Source: Paratractidigestivibacter sp963630635 | GTDB lineage: Bacteria > Actinomycetota > Coriobacteriia > Coriobacteriales > Atopobiaceae | Assembly: GCA_963630635.1 (NCBI GenBank) | Contig: CAVGOA010000028.1 | Coordinates: 1-26,330, forward strand | Reading direction: 5' to 3' | Length of the DNA stretch: 26,330 bases | Shown: piece after piece, positions 7,481-15,128 of the stretch | Layout: the number at the start of each line of letters is the position of its first letter | Position numbering within the stretch: the first letter of the stretch is position 1 | Position numbers and translations under genes: made by a program | Notes under the pieces: generated by a model | The model's database searches: none | Told to the model about the DNA's origin: nothing | Seen by the model: only the letters and a program-made list of their open reading frames with translations

Positions 7481-7910
7481 NNNNNNNNNNNNNNNNNNNN
7501 NNNNNNNNNNNNNNNNNNNNNNNNNNNNNNNNNNNNNNNNNNNNNNNNNNNNNNNNNNNNNNNNNNNNNNNNNNNNNNNNNNNNNNNNNNNNNNNNNNNN
7601 NNNNNNNNNNNNNNNNNNNNNNNNNNNNNNNNNNNNNNNNNNNNNNNNNNNNNNNNNNNNNNNNNNNNNNNNNNNNNNNNNNNNNNNNNNNNNNNNNNNN
7701 NNNNNNNNNNNNNNNNNNNNNNNNNNNNNNNNNNNNNNNNNNNNNNNNNNNNNNNNNNNNNNNNNNNNNNNNNNNNNNNNNNNNNNNNNNNNNNNNNNNN
7801 NNNNNNNNNNNNNNNNNNNNNNNNNNNNNNNNNNNNNNNNNNNNNNNNNNNNNNNNNNNNNNNNNNNNNNNNNNNNNNNNNNNNNNNNNNNNNNNNNNNN
7901 NNNNNNNNNN
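7481..7910. other. Sequence gap (430 N)
   Basis: Unknown bases. Judging from both sides, the gap holds the end of the MOSC domain (about 65 residues) and the start of the molybdopterin-binding protein gene. Confidence 0.95.
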
Positions 7911-8677
7911 CCCACAGGCAGGGCCTTGAGGTCCAGGCCGCGCGTCATGATGTTCTCGGCAAAGTCGCCGGGAGCCAGGCCGGGGATCTTCTCCAACATG
8001 GACTCGAGCGACTCCTGCGGCAAAAGGCTTACCTGGCGATGCCACGCCCCTGCGTGCGCGTCGCCCACAATGCCAAGTCCTACCTGCAGCTCGATTGCGT
8101 CGACCGGCGTTTTTCGCGTGCCTTTCTTGTGGCTCACGCTCACGGCCACGACAGTCCCCGCGGGCGAGAAACCCGCGTCACTGTCAGCGGCCGACTCGCA
8201 CTTCTCCGCAACAAAATGCCCAGACTTGCCGCCCGACTTCTCGAGCAGACGCACCTCATCGATCACCATGTCGCGTTGGTGGGCCTTAAGCATGTCGTAG
8301 ATGGTCAGTCCAGCCACGCTCGCGGCCGTCAAGGCTTCCATCTCGACGCCGGTCTTGCCGCAACAACGACACTCGGCCTCGATGGCCACGCCGCCCGCTT
8401 CAACAAAGAAACGCACGTCAACGCCCGTAAGCTGGATGGGGTGGCACATGGGCACCAGCTCCCAGCAGCGCTTGGCAGCCATGATGCCCGCGACCTGCGC
8501 CACGGCCAAAACGTCGCCCTTCTTGCAACCGCCGGTGCGCACCAGCTCGACCGTCGAGGGCGCCATGCGCACAAAGCCCGCGGCCCGCGCCACGCGCTCG
8601 GTCTGATCCTTGGCCGAGACGTCAACCATGCGCGCCCGGCCCTGCTCGTTTATGTGCGTGAGGTCGTCTGTGCCCAC
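7911..8677 (-). CDS. moaC: MoaC-MOSC domain fusion protein (C terminus in gap)
   Basis: Residues 1-158 are MoaC, which completes formation of cyclic pyranopterin monophosphate from the MoaA product. They begin LTHINEQGRARMVDV and carry the catalytic MCHPI histidine (about 79), EMEALT (112-117) and the lysine in KAHQRDM (about 131). After a short linker the same frame continues into a MOSC domain (from about 174) with VSHKKGTRKTP, GDAHAGAWHRQVSLL and GDFAENI; MOSC domains bind or transfer sulfur and molybdenum cofactor. There is no stop between the domains and all bases at the junction are known, so the fusion is real. The GTG at 8677 is preferred, two bases after the moaA stop codon; a TTG at 8689 is the alternative. 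Confidence 0.88.
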
Positions 8678-8678
8678 G

Positions 8679-9626
8679 TTACCCGCCAATCTCGTTCATG
8701 TCGCGCGTCGAATCGCTGCGGCGCGTCTTGTCCATATGATGGTACGCCGGTTTGCCCGCGATGCCCGCGCGCAAAACCGCCAGCAGCTGATCGCGGTCAA
8801 GTCCGCGCAGGTCAACCTCGGTGGCCGAGTGCAGGCAAGGCTTCAGGCGGCCATCTGCCGTCACGCGAATGCGGTTGCAGCCGCCGCAGAACTTGTGGCT
8901 CATGGGGCTGATCAGACCAACTCGGCCCGCCCAGCCCGCCGGCTGGTACAGCCGAGCCACGCCGTCGGTCGCCACCAGGGCCGCAGGCGGCAGCGCGTCC
9001 AAAACCGCGTCTGCGCCGAGAAACGCCTCGCGCGGCATCGCGGCCGCCTGCCCTATGGGCATCAGCTCAATGAACCGCACGTCGCAGGGGGTGTCCTTGG
9101 CAAGCGCGGCGATATCTGCCACCTCGTCGTCATTGACCCCGCCGATAAGCACGCAGTTGATCTTGGTTCCAGTAAAACCGGCCGCCCGAGCCACCTCGAG
9201 CCCCGCAAGCGCGTCGTCCAGGCACCCGCCGCGCGTCAGCCGAGAATAACGATCTGCCCGCAGGCTGTCCAAGCTCACGTTAAGGCGCGTCAACCCCGCC
9301 GCCTTAAGATCGGCCGCAACCGGCGCGAGCAGCGTCGCGTTTGTAGTCATCGCAACTTCTTTGATGCCCGGAACAGCAGCCACCATGCCCACAAGGTCAA
9401 CGATGCCGCGCCGCACCAAAGGTTCGCCGCCGGTCAGGCGCACCTTACGCACGCCCAGCTCGGCGGCAGCGTGCACGATCCGGGTCATCTGCTCGAAGGA
9501 CAAAATATCTCCGTGCGCCATCTTGGGGACGCCCGCGGCCGGCATGCAGTAAACGCAGCGGCAATTGCAGCGGTCGGTCACCGAGAGCCGCAGATAATCG
9601 ATTGTCCTACCTTGATCGTCACGCAT
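8679..9626 (-). CDS. moaA: GTP 3',8-cyclase MoaA (radical SAM)
   Basis: First enzyme of molybdenum cofactor synthesis; it converts GTP to 3',8-cyclo-GTP by radical SAM chemistry. It has 315 residues. The N-terminal [4Fe-4S] motif CxxxCxxC is at about C20, C24 and C27 (DRCNCRCVYC, with one extra cysteine). TGGEPL is the SAM-binding GGE motif. A second cluster, CGGC plus a later cysteine (SHKFCGGCNRIR to KPCL), is near 245-262. The chain ends in IGG, and a C-terminal Gly-Gly tail is needed for activity in characterised MoaA proteins. The ATG at 9626 follows AAGGGTG and lies 15 bases after modC, placing it in the molybdate-uptake operon. Confidence 0.96.
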   Translation of the reverse strand: MRDDQGRTIDYLRLSVTDRCNCRCVYCMPAAGVPKMAHGDILSFEQMTRIVHAAAELGVRKVRLTGGEPLVRRGIVDLVGMVAAVPGIKEVAMTTNATLLAPVAADLKAAGLTRLNVSLDSLRADRYSRLTRGGCLDDALAGLEVARAAGFTGTKINCVLIGGVNDDEVADIAALAKDTPCDVRFIELMPIGQAAAMPREAFLGADAVLDALPPAALVATDGVARLYQPAGWAGRVGLISPMSHKFCGGCNRIRVTADGRLKPCLHSATEVDLRGLDRDQLLAVLRAGIAGKPAYHHMDKTRRSDSTRDMNEIGG

Positions 9627-9641
9627 CGTGCACCCTTGAAA

Positions 9642-10787
9642 CTATCCCCTCGCCGCAGCACCGTCGCACAAAGGCATAACACACTCGGGCGCGATTCGCA
9701 GCCTGACCTTGCCCGGATTATCCAGCGCAGCCCAGGCATCCTTGTCACATTCATAGCGGAGAAGCGCCCCCGCGGGAGTGCGCAACATGGCAATTGTCGA
9801 GAAAACATTGTCGATCACACGGTCAACGCCGCAGGTAAAGGCGTTGTTGTTCTCGGCAGCCGCGGTGCTCGCGCCGCCCGCATCGCCCACACTCACGACC
9901 TCAAAGTAGTGCGCCCTCACGCCCACATGGGTAACGCCCGCGGGCACCGGCAGTGAGGTCTCCAGCGTCACGCCCCAGTCCAGGCACTCCAACGCGGTCG
10001 TGGCCGCGGCAGCGCCCGACGCGCTTGCCCCCGCGCCGCCCGTCTCGCCAACCACCCGTGCCCGGCTCACGTTCTTGCACCCGCTAATCTGCGCCGCCGC
10101 CAAGGTCGAGGGCGCGCAAAACAGCTCCGGCACGCTCACCTTGGGCTCCGACGCCCCCGCCGAGACCACGCACACCGTGTCGCACATGCGATAGACCTCG
10201 TCACGGCTGTGGCTCACAAAGACGGTGCCGCCCGCAAACTCGCGCAGNNNNNNNNNNNNNNNNNNNNNNNNNNNNNNNNNNNNNNNNNNNNNNNNNNNNN
10301 NNNNNNNNNNNNNNNNNNNNNNNNNNNNNNNNNNNNNNNNNNNNNNNNNNNNNNNNNNNNNNNNNNNNNNNNNNNNNNNNNNNNNNNNNNNNNNNNNNNN
10401 NNNNNNNNNNNNNNNNNNNNNNNNNNNNNNNNNNNNNNNNNNNNNNNNNNNNNNNNNNNNNNNNNNNNNNNNNNNNNNNNNNNNNNNNNNNNNNNNNNNN
10501 NNNNNNNNNNNNNNNNNNNNNNNNNNNNNNNNNNNNNNNNNNNNNNNNNNNNNNNNNNNNNNNNNNNNNNNNNNNNNNNNNNNNNNNNNNNNNNNNNNNN
10601 NNNNNNNNNNNNNNNNNNNNNNNNNNNNNNNNNNNNNNNNNNNNNNNNNNNNNNNNNNNNNNNNNNNNNNNNNNNNNNNNNNNNNNNNNNNNNNNNNNNN
10701 NNNNNNNNNNNNNNNNNNNNNNNNNNNNNNNNNNNNNNNNNNNNNNNNNNNNNNNNNNTGCTTTTTCACGCAAACAGACAGGCTCAT
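9642..10787 (-). CDS. modC: Molybdate ABC transporter ATPase ModC (interrupted by gap)
   Basis: Cytoplasmic ATPase of the molybdate importer. Only nine N-terminal residues (MSLSVCVKK) and the C-terminal ~201 residues are visible; the Walker motifs are inside the N run. The visible part starts at the switch-histidine region (VFVSHSRDEVYRMCD) and continues into a TOBE-like regulatory domain (THVGVRAHYFEVV; VRLRIAPECVMPL). The frame is consistent across the gap and gives 381 residues, normal for ModC, so the gap size is probably right. The start ATG overlaps the modB stop (ATGA), which implies coupling. A Gly/Ala/Ser-rich insert (GETGGAGASASGAAAA) lies in the regulatory part. Confidence 0.87.
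   Translation of the reverse strand: MSLSVCVKKXXXXXXXXXXXXXXXXXXXXXXXXXXXXXXXXXXXXXXXXXXXXXXXXXXXXXXXXXXXXXXXXXXXXXXXXXXXXXXXXXXXXXXXXXXXXXXXXXXXXXXXXXXXXXXXXXXXXXXXXXXXXXXXXXXXXXXXXXXXXXXXXXXXXXXXXXXXXXXXXXXXXXXXXXXXLREFAGGTVFVSHSRDEVYRMCDTVCVVSAGASEPKVSVPELFCAPSTLAAAQISGCKNVSRARVVGETGGAGASASGAAAATTALECLDWGVTLETSLPVPAGVTHVGVRAHYFEVVSVGDAGGASTAAAENNNAFTCGVDRVIDNVFSTIAMLRTPAGALLRYECDKDAWAALDNPGKVRLRIAPECVMPLCDGAAARG
10248..10758. other. Sequence gap (511 N) inside modC
   Basis: Unknown bases covering the Walker A, signature and Walker B region of the ModC ATPase. Confidence 0.95.
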
Positions 10788-11506
10788 GACAGCGCCTTTC
10801 TGGCCGCAGAGGCGCCCGCACCCGCGCCGGCCCGCGTGTCCTTAGCCGCCGCCTTGCTCTGCCCCTCAAACCAATTCATGGCGAGAAGCACCACAGCAGA
10901 AATCGCCAAGTTGATCAAGACCCAGGTAAGGGCCCCCGCGTCGTCGCCGGTGCGCCACAGCTGGTAGACCGTGGTCGACACCGTAGCCGTCAGGCCCGGC
11001 GTATAGCCGCAGATCATGGCCGTGGCACCGTACTCGCCCAGGGCGCGCGCGAAGGCCAAGACCGCACCCGCGATGATGCCCTGCTGGCAGCACGGCATCT
11101 TGACGTGCCAAAAGATCCAGGTCTCGGACCTACCCAGCGTGCGGGCGGCGTCGGCCAGGTTCTGGTCAAAAGCCTCAAAGGCACCGCGCGCCGTGCGGTA
11201 CATCAACGGGAAGCTCACAACCACGGTCGCCACGATCGCGGCGTACCACACCATGGTCAAACGAATCCCAAACGCCTGCATAAGCCAGGCGCCCAACGGC
11301 TGCCTGGGACCAAGAACGCGCAGGAGCAGGTAGCCCACGACCGTTGGCGGCAAGACCAAGGGCAGCGTTAAGACGACGTCCAAAACGCCCTTGACCACGC
11401 GGTTGGCGCGGGCCACCAAGTTAGCCAAGAAGATGCCAACAAAATACACCACCACCGTCGAGACGGCAGCGATTCTCAGCGAGTTGAGCAGCGGGTACCA
11501 GTCCAT
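10784..11506 (-). CDS. modB: Molybdate ABC transporter permease ModB
   Basis: Inner-membrane channel subunit of the molybdate importer. About five to six membrane helices are visible, and the cytoplasmic EAA-type loop reads ARALGEYGATAMICGYTPG, the pattern seen in ModB and CysT/W permeases. The length of about 240 residues is usual. The first ATG is at 11512, but the one at 11506 has AAGGA at proper spacing and is preferred. A polar, Ala/Gly-rich tail (AAAKDTRAGAGAGA) follows the last helix. It overlaps modC by ATGA and lies 54 bases after modA. Confidence 0.95.
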   Translation of the reverse strand: MDWYPLLNSLRIAAVSTVVVYFVGIFLANLVARANRVVKGVLDVVLTLPLVLPPTVVGYLLLRVLGPRQPLGAWLMQAFGIRLTMVWYAAIVATVVVSFPLMYRTARGAFEAFDQNLADAARTLGRSETWIFWHVKMPCCQQGIIAGAVLAFARALGEYGATAMICGYTPGLTATVSTTVYQLWRTGDDAGALTWVLINLAISAVVLLAMNWFEGQSKAAAKDTRAGAGAGASAARKALS

Positions 11507-11560
11507 GCGCATCCTTGTCCGTATGCACGTCTACGTGCGGTTTATTCGCCCAGCGCCTGC

Positions 11561-12427
11561 CTAGTTGACAAGCGGGGTAAAGCCCACTTCCTCGAAGTCG
11601 ACAGAGGCCTCGGAGCCCTTAAGGAACTCAAGGAAGGCCTTGGCGCCCTCGGGCTGCGGGGCGTTCTTGGTCACCGCCACCGGGTAGACCACCTGGCCGC
11701 ACATGTCCTTGGTCGCCGAGTCGACGACCTTAAGGCCGGCGGAGTAGGCGTCGGTCTGGTAGATGATGCCACAGTCGACGGAGGCGGCGGCAACCTGCGA
11801 GGTGACCTCCTTGACGTTGGTGCCATAGGTGATGCAGCCGCTGTTGGCCAGGACCGTCTCGTCAAGGTTGTAGTAGGCCAAAATCTTCTGCGTGTACTGG
11901 CCCACGGGCACGTCGGAGTTGCCCATGGCCAAAAGCACGTCGCCGGCGACCAGCTTCTGCGCAAGGTCGTCGAAGCCGGTGATGGCCTTAGGGTTGTCGT
12001 CGGGCACGACCAGGGTGACCTTGTTCTCAAGGATGTCGAAGCGGGTCGTGTGGTCAATGAAGTCCAGGCCCTCGGTGTTGACCTCGGCGCTGGCCTCGAT
12101 GTCCAGCTGGTTCATCTGCTTTTGGCCGGCAGAGATAAAGACGTCGCAGTCGGCGCCCTCCTGGATCTGGGTCTTTAGGGTGCCCGAAGAGTCAAAGTTG
12201 AAGGACAACTCGTACTGGTCGTTTGCGGCACAGAACTGGTCGCCCGCCTTGGTAAGCGACTCGGTCATCGACGCGGCGGCAAAAATGACAAGCTTGGTCT
12301 TCTCGGCAGTCTTTGCGCTAGAGCCAGAATCTGCGCTGCTAGACGAGCTGTTGCTCGAGCAAGCGCCCAAGCTAAGGCCGGCTGCGACGGCTGCAGAGAC
12401 GGCCAAGAACTCTCTTCTATTGATCAT
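11561..12427 (-). CDS. modA: Molybdate-binding lipoprotein ModA
   Basis: Extracellular substrate-binding subunit of the molybdate importer, 288 residues. The signal peptide starts MINRREFLAVSAAVAAG and ends in the lipobox LGAC. The NRREFL stretch fits a twin-arginine motif, so export by Tat followed by lipid attachment is possible. A serine-rich linker (residues ~25-38) leads into the type II binding fold, which begins VIFAAASMTESL, typical of ModA. A later GVPVGQYT-like element reads DVPVGQYTQK. The ATG at 12427 has AAAGGGA ahead. It is the first visible gene of the mod-moa operon; its promoter lies in the N run directly upstream. Confidence 0.95.
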   Translation of the reverse strand: MINRREFLAVSAAVAAGLSLGACSSNSSSSSADSGSSAKTAEKTKLVIFAAASMTESLTKAGDQFCAANDQYELSFNFDSSGTLKTQIQEGADCDVFISAGQKQMNQLDIEASAEVNTEGLDFIDHTTRFDILENKVTLVVPDDNPKAITGFDDLAQKLVAGDVLLAMGNSDVPVGQYTQKILAYYNLDETVLANSGCITYGTNVKEVTSQVAAASVDCGIIYQTDAYSAGLKVVDSATKDMCGQVVYPVAVTKNAPQPEGAKAFLEFLKGSEASVDFEEVGFTPLVN

Positions 12428-12458
12428 TGCATTTCCCTTTCTTCTCCCAATGCAACTT

Positions 12459-13056
12459 NNNNNNNNNNNNNNNNNNNNNNNNNNNNNNNNNNNNNNNNNN
12501 NNNNNNNNNNNNNNNNNNNNNNNNNNNNNNNNNNNNNNNNNNNNNNNNNNNNNNNNNNNNNNNNNNNNNNNNNNNNNNNNNNNNNNNNNNNNNNNNNNNN
12601 NNNNNNNNNNNNNNNNNNNNNNNNNNNNNNNNNNNNNNNNNNNNNNNNNNNNNNNNNNNNNNNNNNNNNNNNNNNNNNNNNNNNNNNNNNNNNNNNNNNN
12701 NNNNNNNNNNNNNNNNNNNNNNNNNNNNNNNNNNNNNNNNNNNNNNNNNNNNNNNNNNNNNNNNNNNNNNNNNNNNNNNNNNNNNNNNNNNNNNNNNNNN
12801 NNNNNNNNNNNNNNNNNNNNNNNNNNNNNNNNNNNNNNNNNNNNNNNNNNNNNNNNNNNNNNNNNNNNNNNNNNNNNNNNNNNNNNNNNNNNNNNNNNNN
12901 NNNNNNNNNNNNNNNNNNNNNNNNNNNNNNNNNNNNNNNNNNNNNNNNNNNNNNNNNNNNNNNNNNNNNNNNNNNNNNNNNNNNNNNNNNNNNNNNNNNN
13001 NNNNNNNNNNNNNNNNNNNNNNNNNNNNNNNNNNNNNNNNNNNNNNNNNNNNNNNN
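12459..13056. other. Sequence gap (598 N) between xdhC and modA
   Basis: Unknown bases. The gap should contain the C-terminal half of the XdhC-type protein and the control region of modA, where a ModE-type site or a Moco riboswitch would be expected if present. Confidence 0.95.
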
Positions 13057-13498
13057 GGCGCTCGGGGTCTTGCCAGTCTTCGACCAGCCATGCCCCCTTG
13101 CCGCCTTCGCACACGCCGATAAGGTCATCAATGACGCCCAGGTCATCCTCGGTCACAAGACGGATGGCCAAAAGGGCATCGCCGCCGCAAGCCATGGCGT
13201 TCTTCTCGTGCGTCATCCATTCCAGACGAGAAAAGCCCAGGTCACCGGTGTCGCCGCGCTTTACGGCCGCAAGCATCTTGCCCATGCGCTGCTGCGCGAT
13301 GCGCTCGATGTTGCCGCCGCCGATGGTCCCAATAAAGCGACCGTCGGCAAGAAGCCCCATCCGAGCGCCCTCGCGCCGGGGCATCGAGCCTCGGGTATCC
13401 AAAATGGTGGCCAGCGCCACAGGCAGACCCTGCTCAAGCTGGCCTCTTATCGTGCGGAGAAGTACCAGGTCAGACGAGGAAGCAGAGACGTCGCTCAT
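13057..13498 (-). CDS. xdhC: XdhC/CoxI-family maturation factor (C terminus in gap)
   Basis: Protein that handles molybdenum cofactor and helps its sulfuration and insertion into xanthine dehydrogenase-type hydroxylases (family knowledge). The 147 visible residues form the N-terminal XdhC_CoxI domain, with ILDTRGSMPRREGARM, FIGTIGGGNIE and CGGDALLAIRLV. The usual C-terminal Rossmann domain must lie in the N run. The ATG at 13498 overlaps the yqeB stop (ATGA), so the two are coupled. Next to yqeB, this marks the selenium-dependent molybdenum hydroxylase maturation set. Confidence 0.88.
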
Positions 13499-14346
13499 TG
13501 GCAGTCACCCGCCTTTACCGACGCGGCCGACGCGACCGGCGCGATCTTCTCGTCGCCGCCAAGCACGCCGGTAAGGTTAAGGATCGCCTCCAGCACGCCG
13601 CCGCCCACGGCCAGCGCCTTGTCAGAAGCCATGGTGATGTACTCGGGCCGGCAGCGCGGGTCAACGTCGCCCGACTTCATCCCACGCTTGACCGTAACGC
13701 CGTCCTGCAAAAGGCCGCGCACCACGCCGTCGATGGTGGCCACCATGGGAAGCCCGGCCACCATACCGCAGGCCGTGCCCGCGCGAACCTCGTCGCCGAT
13801 CTTGACAAGGCCCTCAAAGACACCGTCTGCCGGGACGCGAAGCACGCGCTCGCCCGCATAACCGCCAATAAGGCCAGGGATCGCCGTGTTGGGCAGGGGC
13901 GAGCCCGTGTAGTAAACGCGCCCCAGGTAGTGACCGCGCATGGTCTCGACCGCGGCGTCGACGTCGACTTGCGCTGTGAAGCCCGGCCCCACGCCTATGA
14001 CCAGCGGCGCCATGTTGCGCGTTGTGCCCAGGTTCTTCTTGGCAAGAATAGCGTCTACCAGCACGTCGGGCGCAAGCTCCGCGCAAGAAGCCGCAGCCGG
14101 GTCAACCAGAATTGCAACGTTTCCGCAGGCCACAGCCTCGCGGGCGGCCGCAACGTCGCTGCACAGCACGCCGCGCACGCCCTCGACGCACGTCTCGCCA
14201 AGGCGAATGGCCTCAGAGAAGCAAACAGTACGCCTAATAGAAGTGGGCTCGGCAATGTCGCACATCACAACCTGCATGCCCGCACGGTAAAGGCGCAGCG
14301 CAATGCCGGTGGCAATATCGCCCGCCCCGCGAATCTCGACAAGCAT
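13495..14346 (-). CDS. yqeB: Selenium-dependent molybdenum hydroxylase system protein YqeB
   Basis: Member of the YqeB/EF2563 family, which occurs with orphan selD and selenium-requiring molybdenum hydroxylases; its exact reaction is unknown. It has 283 residues. The N terminus is a dinucleotide-binding-like motif RGAGDIATGIALRLYRAG, followed by CDIAEPTSIRRTVCFSEAI. The middle has IGVGPGFTAQVDVDAAVET and GRVYYTGSPLPNT; the C terminus has a biotinyl/lipoyl-like hammerhead segment (VRAGTACGMVAG) and the family ending with KSGDVDPR. The frame opens further up, but the ATG at 14346 with GAGG ahead starts exactly at the family N terminus. A ModE-box-like palindrome lies 69 bases upstream. Confidence 0.9.
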   Translation of the reverse strand: MLVEIRGAGDIATGIALRLYRAGMQVVMCDIAEPTSIRRTVCFSEAIRLGETCVEGVRGVLCSDVAAAREAVACGNVAILVDPAAASCAELAPDVLVDAILAKKNLGTTRNMAPLVIGVGPGFTAQVDVDAAVETMRGHYLGRVYYTGSPLPNTAIPGLIGGYAGERVLRVPADGVFEGLVKIGDEVRAGTACGMVAGLPMVATIDGVVRGLLQDGVTVKRGMKSGDVDPRCRPEYITMASDKALAVGGGVLEAILNLTGVLGGDEKIAPVASAASVKAGDCQ

Positions 14347-14414
14347 CGAAACCTCGTCTCTTGGATTGTCCCAGCTTGAATTTGACCCGCCCATGTTAAC
14401 ACGCGCTTGAAAAC

Positions 14415-14461
14415 GCGTTATCCTCCAACCGCTATAACGCTCACCAGCAACTTCGCGCCAA
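14415..14461 (-). promoter_or_regulatory. ModE-box-like palindrome overlapping a candidate yqeB promoter
   Basis: GCGTTAT (14415-14421) and ATAACGC (14434-14440) form a perfect 7-bp inverted repeat with a 12-base spacer. CGTTAT-N12-ATAACG is the layout I recall for the E. coli ModE operator. On the minus strand TTGGCG (14461-14456) and TTATAG (14437-14432) are separated by 18 bases and make a plausible promoter for yqeB; its -10 overlaps the palindrome, as expected for repression. Confidence 0.55.
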
Positions 14462-14481
14462 ACCCCCTCCCCGCACGCCGC

Positions 14482-14529
14482 AAAAACGGGACTTGTCTGA
14501 TACTCAAACATCAGACAAGTCCCGTTTTT
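14482..14529. terminator. Bidirectional intrinsic terminator
   Basis: AAAAACGGGACTTGTCTGAT (14482-14501) and its exact inverse complement (14510-14529) flank an 8-base loop. The perfect 20-bp arms include an A5 tract on one side and T5 on the other, so the hairpin can stop transcription from both directions. It separates the yqeB operon from mscL and whatever lies in the adjacent gap. Confidence 0.9.
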
Positions 14530-14540
14530 ATCGGTGAATC

Positions 14541-14572
14541 ATCAGACAAGCCCAAAATTTGCAGGCGAGAAG
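14541..14572 (+). repeat. Repeated ATCAGACAAG followed by GGCGAGAAG
   Basis: ATCAGACAAG (14541-14550) directly repeats the right arm of the adjacent terminator (14510-14519) 31 bases away. It is followed by GCAGGCGAGAAGCCCTTA, which resembles GCGGCGAGAAACCCTTA just past the BMP gene stop at 19983-19998. Confidence 0.6.
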
Positions 14573-14580
14573 CCCTTAAA

Positions 14581-14646
14581 NNNNNNNNNNNNNNNNNNNN
14601 NNNNNNNNNNNNNNNNNNNNNNNNNNNNNNNNNNNNNNNNNNNNNN
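14581..14646. other. Sequence gap (66 N)
   Basis: Unknown bases between the bidirectional terminator region and the end of mscL. Too short for a gene unless mscL's flank differs; the visible flanks hold no gene. Confidence 0.9.
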
Positions 14647-14666
14647 CGCGCCCTGCGACGCGAACA

Positions 14667-15098
14667 CTACGCCTGAGGGAGCTCGCTTCCACAGTGGGGA
14701 CAGCGGGTGGCGCCGGCCTTGTGGGTCTCCAGGCAGTACGGGCAGGTGGGGTCGGGCTCGGGCTCGGCCGTCTCGCCGTCCTTGCCCACAAGCTTCTTGC
14801 CCAGGTCGCTCGCACGGTTAACCACGCGCACCAGGCAAAAGACCACAAAGGCCACAATCAAGAAGTTAATCACCGCGCCGATAAACGCGCCAAAGTCGAT
14901 GGACGTACCGGGGATCACCAGGCCCGAGACCTCGGTCGCGTTGCCGCCGGCCACCAGGTTGATGAGCGGCGTGATGATGTTGTTGGTCAGCGCGGTCACG
15001 ATCGACGTGAAGGCGCCGCCGATGATGACACCCACGGCCATGTCCATCACATTGCCGCGGTTGATGAACTCCTTGAACTCCTCAAAGAACTGCTTCAC
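14667..15098 (-). CDS. mscL: Large-conductance mechanosensitive channel MscL with C-terminal zinc ribbon
   Basis: Membrane pressure valve that opens under osmotic down-shock. The N-terminal amphipathic helix and first pore helix (FFEEFKEFINRGNVMDMAVGVIIGGAF cut here to NVMDMAVGVIIGGAF), the extracellular loop and the second helix (FIGAVINFLIVAFVVFCLVR) match MscL. At 143 residues it is near the usual length, but the cytoplasmic helix is followed by a four-cysteine zinc-ribbon motif CPYC...CPHC (about 118-137) instead of a simple charged helix. The start is GTG at 15098 with AAGGAGAG ahead. It follows yqeC by 30 bases and may be cotranscribed with it. Confidence 0.95.
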   Translation of the reverse strand: MKQFFEEFKEFINRGNVMDMAVGVIIGGAFTSIVTALTNNIITPLINLVAGGNATEVSGLVIPGTSIDFGAFIGAVINFLIVAFVVFCLVRVVNRASDLGKKLVGKDGETAEPEPDPTCPYCLETHKAGATRCPHCGSELPQA

Positions 15099-15128
15099 GG
15101 TTTCTCTCCTTATGATTGGGTCAAACAG

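Noticed and set aside
6677..8689. Single giant MoaC-MOSC-molybdopterin-binding protein
   Set aside because: The frame is continuous only because N bases cannot encode a stop. Domain lengths fit two separate genes meeting inside the gap.
6539..8911. Long plus-strand open frame opposite the moa genes
   Set aside because: It is antisense to well-identified moaC-MOSC and molybdopterin-binding genes, passes through the N run, and has no family features; it is a GC-rich shadow. The same applies to 16608-18191 and 23139-25019.
9627..12458. Moco riboswitch before moaA or modA
   Set aside because: Only 15 bases separate modC and moaA, and the modA leader is in the gap, so none can be seen.
11561..13498. 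XdhC-ModA fusion
   Set aside because: The join lies entirely in the N run, and ModA has its own ribosome site, start codon and signal peptide at 12427.
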